In this document: piece by piece, positions 58,029-64,000 of the stretch
Layout of the letters: each line of letters starts with the position of its first letter
Position numbering within the stretch: the stretch's first letter is position 1
Source: Mycobacterium numidiamassiliense
Lineage (GTDB): Bacteria; Actinomycetota; Actinomycetes; Mycobacteriales; Mycobacteriaceae
NCBI RefSeq assembly: GCF_900157365.1
Contig: NZ_FUEZ01000003.1
Coordinates: 434,001-498,000, forward strand
DNA length: 64,000 nucleotides
Direction: 5' to 3'
The notes under the pieces: generated by a model
Database searches by the model: none
What the model saw: the letters and a program-made list of their open reading frames with translations, nothing else
What the model was told of the DNA's origin: nothing
Translations under genes and position numbers: made by a program

Positions 58029-58561
58029 GAAGTCGCTCACCTCCGTCGTCGAGATGTGGGGGGTGGATTGGTAGCCCGGCCAAAGTGGAGGCCCGCGGTG
58101 CATTCGACGCCGGTCGCCATCGGGTGTCCGGGCCCGATCCGGAGGGTAAGCAGGTGTCGTTGCTAGGGTCAGCTCGTCTTGATTGCTGGCAACTGCCTGA
58201 CGAGTTGCGTCATCACGTAATGCTTTGTGCCGCAGTCTCGACGGAGCGAGATGCCGCTCGGTGTTCGACCGCGCGTGTGGTTGCTCCTGTCAGATCCCTG
58301 ATGAGACCGACCCGGTCGTCGGGAATAGACCGAATGGACCCGCTCGAGTACCCGGCGCGATGCTCCGTCCCAGCTGGTGCACGACGAGGCCCGTCAGCGG
58401 CGAATGATGCCGATCGGCGTTGGCATCGGCGCCGACCGCAGCGAACGGCAGGCGGTAGTTGAGTCGCGACAACGGGGTCCTTCCACGGTGGCTCGTTGAC
58501 TACTCAGGAGCATGCTGGTTGAGAAGTGGACTGACAACCCCAATTCGGATAGCCTCCGCCA
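58029..58561. other. Intergenic region between OYE remnant and TetR
   Basis: No convincing gene or operator is visible. It should contain the promoters of the divergent OYE remnant and TetR genes. Confidence 0.4.
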
Positions 58562-59209
58562 GTGACGTCACAGGATGGTCGACCGACCGCCCGGCACACG
58601 CCCCGCGGAACGGTAACCAAAGCCCGCATCGTCGATGAAGCCATCACATTGTTACGGGAGCGCGGGGTCGCCGGGACGAGCTTGGACGCCGTCATGACTG
58701 CCAGCGGCACGAGCAAGTCGCAGCTTTATCACTACTTCGCCGACAAAGACGCGCTCATCACCGAAGTGATCAAGGCCGAGCTCGACCGCATCATCAGCCA
58801 GCAGGAGCCGAGCCTAAGCGGCGTCACGACATGGGACGGGTTGGAGCGCTGGTGCGGTCAAGTCGTGACCGTGACCCGCGTGACACAAGGTGTCGGAGGC
58901 TGTCCACTGGGTTCGTTCGTGGGCGAACTCGCCGAGCGATCAGAATCTGCGCGGCTCGAGCTCGCGCAGTCCTTCGCTGAATGGCAGTCCTACCTATCTG
59001 CGGGTTTCACCGTCATGCGCGACAACGGCGAACTCGTCGCAGAAGCCGACCCGGACGAGCTCGCGTTGACGATGATGAGCGCACTGCAGGGCGGACTCCT
59101 CATGGCCCAGATCAACCGCAGCGCTCGCCCCGTCGAGCTGGCCCTCGACATGGCGCTCGGACACCTCGCCGGATACCGGGTTAGCCCGACACAAACGTCA
59201 CCGCGCTGA
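58562..59209 (+). CDS. TetR-family transcriptional regulator
   Basis: A 215-aa regulator. The helix-turn-helix is TSLDAVMTASGTSKSQLYHYFADKDALI, and the C-terminal domain contains the TetR_C-type segment VGGCPLGSFVGELAE. GTG 58562. It is divergent from the Old Yellow Enzyme remnant; such pairs commonly respond to electrophiles. It is the only intact plus-strand gene of the island. Confidence 0.9.
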   Translation: MTSQDGRPTARHTPRGTVTKARIVDEAITLLRERGVAGTSLDAVMTASGTSKSQLYHYFADKDALITEVIKAELDRIISQQEPSLSGVTTWDGLERWCGQVVTVTRVTQGVGGCPLGSFVGELAERSESARLELAQSFAEWQSYLSAGFTVMRDNGELVAEADPDELALTMMSALQGGLLMAQINRSARPVELALDMALGHLAGYRVSPTQTSPR

Positions 59210-59829
59210 TCGCCGGGGACTCGCAACCGTCTCGCCAGCAGGCCCACAGCGTGCTTGGCTCAGGGCCGAAAGCTCAAGGCGCCGCCGTGATTACGGGCGA
59301 CGCGAGCATCCCCATGGGCATATCACATGTCCGCCAATCGTTGCGGTGCAGACCAAGGGCCAACCTGAGGCCCACGCGCCGCACCACAAACAATGAGGCT
59401 AGACCCACTCATGCGCGACATAGGGTTCGCTTCTGGCAGCTCGGCTTTGAATAGGTAGGTGCACCGACTCGATCATTGTTCGACGACGGTACTAACGCGC
59501 TACTACTCTAATCAATTGACCCGCAGTCGATTTCAACGACATCTAACGTGAGTACCTTCCTGTGATTATTCGCGACGTGAGCACCTCTCCCGCGGGGGGG
59601 ATTCGCAGTCACGGGTATCCAAGGTGGCCCGGCGGCACCGGCGGTGCACACACAGTAAGCGTCAATACGTCATTGTGACGCTCCAACTGGGTCAATCATG
59701 CTGTCCGCCAGCAGATTCCGGCACATTTTATGGATAATCTGCATTATCCGTAAAATAATGGCGGCCGGGTGTGCGTCTAGACGCTTCCTCCCGGTACTAC
59801 CCATCGGTGCTGGAACGTCAACACTGATG
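59210..59829. other. Non-coding island segment
   Basis: About 620 bp with no coding frame of note. The only structure seen is the AT-rich inverted repeat at 59725-59756. Confidence 0.45.
59725..59756. repeat. AT-rich 14-4-14 inverted repeat
   Basis: ATTTTATGGATAAT and ATTATCCGTAAAAT, separated by CTGC; 13 of 14 pairs match. In a GC-rich genome this AT-rich symmetry is striking. It could be a regulator site, a recombinase core site or a replication/partition element of the island. No flanking gene decides the matter. Confidence 0.7.
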
Positions 59830-60045
59830 TCAACCGCGACCACTTTCTTTCGCGAGTTTCTTCTTGAGCTCGTCCGCCGGCGTCGCCAAAGTGCCGAAAC
59901 CATCGAAGTGCTCGAACCCCACCCGGACATAGATTCCGGTCGCGGTGAACGACACCTTCCCGCTCGTGCTGGTGCCCTTGGCAGAGACATGGCCATCTCG
60001 GACAGAAATTGCCCCCGGAGTCTCCTCCGATGCGCTCGTTCCCAT
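59830..60045 (-). CDS. Possible small protein or fragment
   Basis: A 71-aa frame. Its first 18 residues are encoded by the 151-bp repeat and the 38-bp repeat, so the start is probably an accident of recombination. The remainder (KVSFTATGIYVRVGFEHFDGFGTLATPADELKKKLAKE) looks like genuine protein: beta strands and then a charged helix. Likely the C-terminus of an element gene whose front was lost. Confidence 0.35.
   Translation of the reverse strand: MGTSASEETPGAISVRDGHVSAKGTSTSGKVSFTATGIYVRVGFEHFDGFGTLATPADELKKKLAKESGRG
59993..60030. repeat. 38-bp repeat, internal copy
   Basis: Matches 60831-60868 with two mismatches. At the right end of the island this sequence lies just outside the tRNA; here it is joined directly to the 151-bp repeat through the shared GTCTCCTCCG. 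It marks a lost attachment site. Confidence 0.8.
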
Positions 60046-60170
60046 GGCTGCAGCTCAGCGACGATCAGTCATCTAAGCCATCTCGCCCCGTCCCGCTCGT
60101 TCCCACCGCTTTCACTGTGTTCCGTGTCCAAATCCGTGGCCAACCCGCCAAGTTGCAAACGCACTACCTA
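60020..60170. repeat. 151-bp repeat, right copy
   Basis: Second copy of the sequence at 52951-53101, about 90% identical by eye and in the same orientation. It overlaps the internal 38-bp repeat by about 10 bp. Confidence 0.8.
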
Positions 60171-60198
60171 GTGTCTGAGGAACTCCCGTTTCAGACAC
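60171..60198. repeat. Short perfect inverted repeat
   Basis: GTGTCTGA and TCAGACAC flank 12 bp, directly after the 151-bp repeat. It may be a terminator or a trace of a transposon end; evidence is too thin to choose. Confidence 0.4.
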
Positions 60199-60353
60199 GA
60201 GTCAGCCTGCTGCGTCCGCAGTTGCCCGGGTAGGCATTAGCCGGGCAAGGTGGTTCGGTGACTGCGGTGAGATTGGCTCGGGCCGGAGTCTTAGATGTTG
60301 CCGTGGAAGAGCACGGCCCATGACGTTCGACCGAGTACCTGGCCACGCATGGT

Positions 60354-60826
60354 TCAGCGCCGGGGCTTGTTGCGTGATCGCTTTGCGATCGTCGGGCCGC
60401 CGGAGACGCCGATACGCCACCTGGCCATGGCGGTGCTGACCTGGTATTGCGCGGCGAGCGCCTCGACGCTGCCGCCGGCAATCGCGTGTCGGCGGGAATC
60501 AATAGGGCGCCGGCGAGTTCGGCGGCTTCGGTTTCTTGGTCGGCGGATGCTGCGCCGCAATGCCCATCGTCGTCCATCCAGACGTCGGACAGTTCGTGTT
60601 CGGCGGCGAAATGAGCGACTTCATGGGTGAGATTGGAGCGGATCCGATGGGGGAGCGGATCGGAAACGCCAACGTTGGATTCTTCCTGCAGACCTATGCG
60701 CATGTTCTGCGAAACGATGACCGCGACGCCGCAGAGCGGGCGGCCGCATTCCTTATCGGCGACGGACAGCATCCGGCGGACGAAGACGACTCCTAGATAT
60801 TTAGTACGCCTGATGTGTCCAAACAC
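60354..60826 (-). pseudogene. Frameshifted ImmA/IrrE-type metallopeptidase
   Basis: RSNLTHEVAHFAAEH contains the HExxH zinc motif, and DQETEAAELAGALLIPAD is the following helix with the third ligand region. After that the frame is lost near 60500, and the expected C-terminus (HAIAGGSVEALAAQYQVSTAMARWRI) continues in another frame to a stop at 60354. The N-terminus is also unclear. ImmA/IrrE peptidases cleave phage or ICE repressors, so this is a relic of a mobile element. Confidence 0.78.
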
Positions 60827-60830
60827 GTGT

Positions 60831-60868
60831 CCATCTCGGATAGAAATGGCCCCCGGAGTCTCCTCCGA
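60831..60868. repeat. 38-bp repeat, right-end copy
   Basis: Partner of 59993-60030, with two mismatches. It contains the left part of the tRNA terminator hairpin and lies between the ImmA remnant and the right attachment site. Confidence 0.8.
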
Positions 60869-60873
60869 GGGCC
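60848..60873 (-). terminator. Terminator of the initiator tRNA gene
   Basis: Stem GGCCCCCGGAG with CTCCGAGGGCC (10 of 11 pairs) and loop TCTC, 12 bp beyond the tRNA 3' end. On the minus strand it is followed by ATTTCTA. It was probably brought by the integrated element, since the chromosomal version remains at 52861-52885. Confidence 0.65.
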
Positions 60874-60878
60874 ATTCC

Positions 60879-60927
60879 CGCTAGTAGCGGGGACAGGATT
60901 CGAACCTGCGACCTCTGGGTTATGAGC
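60879..60927 (-). repeat. Right attachment-site repeat within tRNA-fMet
   Basis: 49 bp identical to 52890-52938. It covers the 3' half of the intact tRNA gene plus 6 bp downstream, so the tRNA was restored by element DNA after integration. Confidence 0.9.
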
Positions 60928-60958
60928 CCAGCGAGCTACCGAGCTGCTCCACCCCGCG
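60885..60958 (-). tRNA. Initiator tRNA-Met (CAU)
   Basis: 74 nt without the CCA tail; the 3' end is followed by CTA. Anticodon CAT is at 60924-60922. Initiator features are visible: a C1/T72 mismatch at the end of the acceptor stem and three consecutive G:C pairs in the anticodon stem (GGG before the loop and CCC after it). The T-loop is GTTCGAATC. It carries the integration site of the island. Confidence 0.95.
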
Positions 60959-60970
60959 TCGGTGAATGCC

Positions 60971-61000
60971 AGGTTACCGAACCGGTGTCAGCGCGACCAA
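60971..61000 (-). promoter_or_regulatory. Candidate promoter of tRNA-fMet
   Basis: On the minus strand TTGGTC, 18 bp, then TAACCT, ends about 13 bp before the tRNA 5' end. Reasonable sigma-A-type match. Confidence 0.4.
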
Positions 61001-61142
61001 ATCGCCCAGTCAGCGGCGTGCAAGCGCCGGTTCAGTGCGAAGTTGGGGTTGAGTCCGTAGCGGCTTGAACACCGCCACAAAGCCCGGGAGGGCCACAGAA
61101 TCGCCCTCGCCGGGCTTGCACCACCCCGAACCCCGATGCCGG

Positions 61143-61688
61143 TCATCTGACGTCCCTCCTTAGCCCGTGGAGGGTCGCATGGCACGGCCTAGGCGGCGCC
61201 GTTCTCCGATTTGAGCAGCCAGCCCCTTTTTCCAGGGCATCAATGATCCCGTGCAGCAGATCGGCGGTCGACGGATCGGCGGCGTCGATTCCATCGTGCA
61301 CCGTCCGCATGGTGCCAACCACCGCGTAGATCCGGTTGGTGATCATCTGGACCATCTGCCTCACGCCGATCAATCCTGCCGGCAGGGCGGGAACGGTTGT
61401 TGCCGCAACGACGGTGTCCGAGCGCCCGTCGGGAACGGCATCCAGCGCACGCATTCGTTCGGCGATCGTGTCACTGGCCTCACGCGCGGTGTCGACGATG
61501 CTGTCGAGCTGCAAATGCAGGTCGCGGAAATTCATCCCGACGACGTTCCAATGCGCTTGCTTGGCTTGCAGGTGTAACTCGATCAGGTCGACGAGGACGG
61601 TTTGTAAGTCCTCGAAGAAGCCGGCTGGACGGTGAAACATCGCGACTTCGTCGGCGTCACGACGGTTGGCGGACAATGAGATTGTCAT
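61143..61688 (-). CDS. dps: Dps-family ferritin-like protein with C-terminal frameshift
   Basis: A DNA-protection/ferroxidase mini-ferritin. ATG 61688 follows GGGAG. LIELHLQAKQAHWNVVGMNFRDLHLQLDSIVDTA has the ferroxidase His/Asp/Glu ligands. As read, the frame runs to 61143 (181 aa) with an odd tail after DALEKG. If one base is restored in the AAAAAGGGG run near 61230, the normal ending AWLLKSENGAA with a stop at 61189 appears. This is a recent frameshift or a sequencing error; the core is intact. Confidence 0.85.
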   Translation of the reverse strand: MTISLSANRRDADEVAMFHRPAGFFEDLQTVLVDLIELHLQAKQAHWNVVGMNFRDLHLQLDSIVDTAREASDTIAERMRALDAVPDGRSDTVVAATTVPALPAGLIGVRQMVQMITNRIYAVVGTMRTVHDGIDAADPSTADLLHGIIDALEKGAGCSNRRTAPPRPCHATLHGLRRDVR

Positions 61689-61729
61689 GTTGAACTCCCT
61701 TGGATAGTGGATTTGCCTGGCGGCGAACG

Positions 61730-62380
61730 CTATTCGGGCCAGGTGTTGGTGCGGATGATCTCGACGAAGTTGTCGCGAACGAATTCCGGGTCGAAGTGCT
61801 GCAGTACGTCGGCGTTGACGGTGCCAAAGGTGCTGTGCGGCCGGTGCTTCATACCGTCGTTGAACGCGGCAAGGATCCGGTTTTTGAAGTCGGGGCGCGG
61901 GTGGGCGGCGGTGACCGCCGCGAGGGCCTCGGCCGACAGGTCGTCGCGGCCGATGCCGAGCACGTCGGTCTCGACACCCGCTGTCACCAAAGCGATTTCG
62001 GGCTCCAGGAATTCGGGAACGCCGGGAGTGGTGTGCAAAGCGATGCCCAGCCACACCTTGTTCGCGTCGGCCTGATCGACACCACGCTCCAGCAGGAACT
62101 CCCGCGCCGCGTTGGCGCTGTCCACCTCGAAGCGCAGTTGCGAGGTGCCGTAGCGCTCGGTGAGGCCCAGGTCGTGGAACATCGCCGCGGCGTAGAGCAG
62201 TTCGAGATCCGGCTGCAGGCCACGGCGACGGCCCTGCAGCGCGCCGAACAGGAACACCCGGCGGGAATGGTCGAACAGCAGGTCGTCTTCGGCGTCGCGG
62301 ATGTATTCGGTGATGGCACGAACCAGTGGTGTGTCGGGGATTTCGATGTCGGCGATGGTGCCGACGGACTGACTGGTCAT
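61730..62380 (-). CDS. HD domain protein
   Basis: A 216-aa HD-superfamily protein. DHSRRVFLFGALQGRR supplies the first His and AAMFHDLGLTERYG the HD pair; ALHTTPG may supply another ligand. Fungal and bacterial relatives include cyanamide hydratase-like enzymes, but a phosphohydrolase is also possible. ATG 62380. It is divergent from the GlxA-type regulator, which may control it. Confidence 0.86.
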   Translation of the reverse strand: MTSQSVGTIADIEIPDTPLVRAITEYIRDAEDDLLFDHSRRVFLFGALQGRRRGLQPDLELLYAAAMFHDLGLTERYGTSQLRFEVDSANAAREFLLERGVDQADANKVWLGIALHTTPGVPEFLEPEIALVTAGVETDVLGIGRDDLSAEALAAVTAAHPRPDFKNRILAAFNDGMKHRPHSTFGTVNADVLQHFDPEFVRDNFVEIIRTNTWPE

Positions 62381-62489
62381 GATGTCGCCTCCTCGGTTGT
62401 GCGGGGTTGCTATTAGTTTGCCGAGGCGTAGGCAATCCGACCCTGGTCGTTTGAGCCGTCATTTCCACAGAAAGCGACACAATGACTCT

Positions 62490-63461
62490 GTGACTGAAGC
62501 CGGAGCGCGTTCGCGGGTGGTGGTAATCGTAGTCTTCGACGGGGTGACGTTGTTAGACGTCGCGGGAGCGGGTGAAGTCTTCGCCGAAGCGAACCGGTTC
62601 GGCGCCGACTACCAGCTCAAGATCGCGTCGGTGGATGGGTGTGACGTGACAACCTCGATCGGGACGCGATTGGGCGTCACCGACAGCATCTCGTCCATTG
62701 ATGCCGCCGATACCGTGCTGGTGGCCGGCAGCGACGACCTCCCGAGGCGGGCGGTTGAGCCCGCGCTCGTCGAGGCCGTCCGATCGATTTCGGCACGGAC
62801 CCGGCGGATGGCGTCCATCTGTACGGGATCGTTCGTCCTCGCGCAGGCCGGGTTGCTGCGCGGCAGGCGCGCGACCACGCACTGGCACGATGCCCGGTTG
62901 TTCGCCCGGGCCTTCCCGGATATCGCGGTGGAGCCGGACGCCATCTTCGTCCGCGACGGCGATGTCTTCACCTCCGCCGGGGTGTCGTCGGGCATCGACC
63001 TGGCACTGGCGTTGGTCGAAATGGATTACGGGACAACGCTGGTCCGCGATGTGGCCCGGTGGTTGGTCGTCTACCTCAGACGCGCAGGGGGTCAGTCGCA
63101 ATTCTCGGTGTTGCTCGAAGCCGATCCACCGCCGCAGTCGCCGCTGCGCGCGGCCACCGAGGCGGTCGCGGCCGATCCAGCCGCGAACCACAGTGTGAAA
63201 ATCCTTGCGGCGCGGGCATCTTTGAGCACACGTCAGCTGACCCGGCTGTTTCAGTCCGAGCTGGGGATGAGTCCGGCGCGCTACGTCGAGCTGGTTCGAA
63301 TCGACTGCGCCCGTGGTGCACTCGAATCCGGCCGGACCGTAGGCGAGACTGCGGGCATGGCCGGCTTCGGCAGCGCCGAAACGCTGAGACGCGTGTTCGT
63401 CAACCACCTGGGCATCAGCCCGAAGGCCTATCGGGATCGGTTCCGGACGGCGTACGCCTGA
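62490..63461 (+). CDS. GlxA-family AraC transcriptional regulator
   Basis: A 323-aa regulator. The N-terminal DJ-1/PfpI-like domain (VVIVVFDGVTLLDVAGAGEVFAEANR; ICTGSFVLAQAGLL with the nucleophile-elbow Cys) is followed by two AraC helix-turn-helix units (SVKILAARASLSTRQLTRLFQSELGMSPARYVE; VGETAGMAGFGSAETLRRVF). GTG 62490 is the start; the nearby ATG 62482 frame stops at once. It is divergent from the HD gene by 109 bp. Confidence 0.92.
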   Translation: MTEAGARSRVVVIVVFDGVTLLDVAGAGEVFAEANRFGADYQLKIASVDGCDVTTSIGTRLGVTDSISSIDAADTVLVAGSDDLPRRAVEPALVEAVRSISARTRRMASICTGSFVLAQAGLLRGRRATTHWHDARLFARAFPDIAVEPDAIFVRDGDVFTSAGVSSGIDLALALVEMDYGTTLVRDVARWLVVYLRRAGGQSQFSVLLEADPPPQSPLRAATEAVAADPAANHSVKILAARASLSTRQLTRLFQSELGMSPARYVELVRIDCARGALESGRTVGETAGMAGFGSAETLRRVFVNHLGISPKAYRDRFRTAYA

Positions 63462-63462
63462 G

Positions 63463-64000
63463 CTACTTGGCGTTGTTGTACTTGGTGATCGCGTCGTCGA
63501 GTCGCTGCAGCGCGGCACCGTAGCCGGCGAAGTCACCCTTCTTCTGCGCATCCTTAGCTGCGCCGAGCGCAGCCTGAATATCTTGCAGCGCAGCGGCTTT
63601 AGCCGGGGACAATGTCACCGAACCGTCCGGAGCCGGCGGCAGGGCCGTCGGCGGCGGTGATCCGGGCGGCCCGGACGCCGGCGTGGGCGGGCTGGCGGGC
63701 GGGGTCTGCGGCGCACCGGCATCGGTGGGAACTATCCCCGTTGCGGCCGCGCCCGCGCCGGGCCCGAACAATCCGGTCAGCGCATCACCCACGGTGGGGC
63801 CGTACCCGATCTTGTCGTTGTACATCATCGCCACCCGGATCAACCGCGGGTACGACGATGCGGCGTCGCTGGCGCCCGGGGAGGCATAGACGGGTTCGAC
63901 GTAGAGCAGGCCGCCCTGGGCCACCGGCAGCGTGAGCAAATTGCCCCAGCGGATACGGTTTTGGTTGTCCCGGCCGATCACGCCGAGGTCCTGGGAGACC
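63463..64000 (-). CDS. UPF0182 family membrane protein, C-terminal part
   Basis: The gene continues beyond the window end. [39 protein letters not shown] and [19 protein letters not shown] are typical of the extracytoplasmic region of the large actinobacterial UPF0182 proteins (Rv3193c-like). A Pro/Ala-rich linker precedes a helical C-terminal segment ending KYNNAK. Function unknown. Confidence 0.92.
   Translation of the reverse strand, partial: VSQDLGVIGRDNQNRIRWGNLLTLPVAQGGLLYVEPVYASPGASDAASSYPRLIRVAMMYNDKIGYGPTVGDALTGLFGPGAGAAATGIVPTDAGAPQTPPASPPTPASGPPGSPPPTALPPAPDGSVTLSPAKAAALQDIQAALGAAKDAQKKGDFAGYGAALQRLDDAITKYNNAK

Noticed and set aside
60171..60198. Insertion sequence terminal repeat
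   Set aside because: The 8-bp inverted repeat is not accompanied by any transposase remnant or target-site duplication.
60988..61185. Minus-strand 65-codon frame upstream of tRNA-fMet
   Set aside because: No ribosome-binding site or family; it covers the tRNA promoter region. A conserved small protein cannot be excluded but is not supported.
61143..62480. A 445-codon minus frame joining Dps to an Arg-rich N-terminus
   Set aside because: The front part is antisense-like and out-of-frame shadow of the HD gene; a ribosome-binding site precedes the Dps ATG at 61688.

Overview
This window is high-GC chromosomal DNA from a nontuberculous Mycobacterium. The nuo operon, the MoxR/DUF58 operon and the block from the TetR gene at 16.5 kb to the hydrolase at 24 kb follow, from memory, the order of M. 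tuberculosis Rv3151-Rv3171c. An Hsp20 close to the M. leprae 18-kDa antigen, DUF732, DUF3349 and Ddn-like proteins agree with this. No species is assigned.

Layout: (1) 0-11.4 kb, complex I genes nuoF (5' end cut by the window) to nuoN, coupled by ATGA/GTGA overlaps. (2) 11.4-15.5 kb, a five-gene minus-strand operon of membrane proteins, DUF58 and a MoxR AAA+ ATPase. (3) 15.6-28.1 kb, an SDR, a TetR with a candidate operator, a phosphotransferase-fold protein, an Rv3169-like protein, an LLM monooxygenase, an MHS-type transporter, two flavin amine oxidases around an alpha/beta hydrolase, a small membrane protein/TetR pair with a 25-bp perfect palindrome, and an SRPBCC protein. (4) 28.5-36.2 kb, topoisomerase IB, a DUF7218/Rho_N-like protein, a tightly coupled four-gene cluster (GT2, acyl-CoA dehydrogenase-like, PIG-L deacetylase, NodS-like methyltransferase), then DUF3349, CsbD-like, NmrA-like, STAS and hemerythrin genes. 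Several have SigF-type promoter matches. (5) 36.2-52.9 kb, mixed metabolic and stress genes: a decayed lipocalin-like gene, AKR, SDR, GlgX, Zn-dehydrogenase, FAD reductase, MerR/Hsp20, PAS-ANTAR, GtrA, GT4, Ddn-like and DUF427. (6) 52.9-60.9 kb, a degenerate genomic island at the initiator tRNA gene. It is bounded by 49-bp direct repeats of the tRNA 3' half. It carries hydrolases, a peroxiredoxin, DoxX, an ABM monooxygenase, an Old Yellow Enzyme remnant, a TetR and a broken ImmA/IrrE gene, with no integrase. (7) 61-64 kb, a frameshifted Dps, an HD protein, a GlxA-type regulator and the C-terminus of a UPF0182 protein.

Two things stand out. The four-gene cluster at 30.0-33.1 kb combines a glycosyltransferase, sugar N-deacetylase and N-methyltransferase, the same chemistry as Nod-factor synthesis, and looks like an undescribed small-glycoconjugate pathway. 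The island carries internal repeats best explained by two tandem insertions at the initiator tRNA whose middle attachment site was later lost. All functional statements are inferred from reading the sequence; no database search was run.
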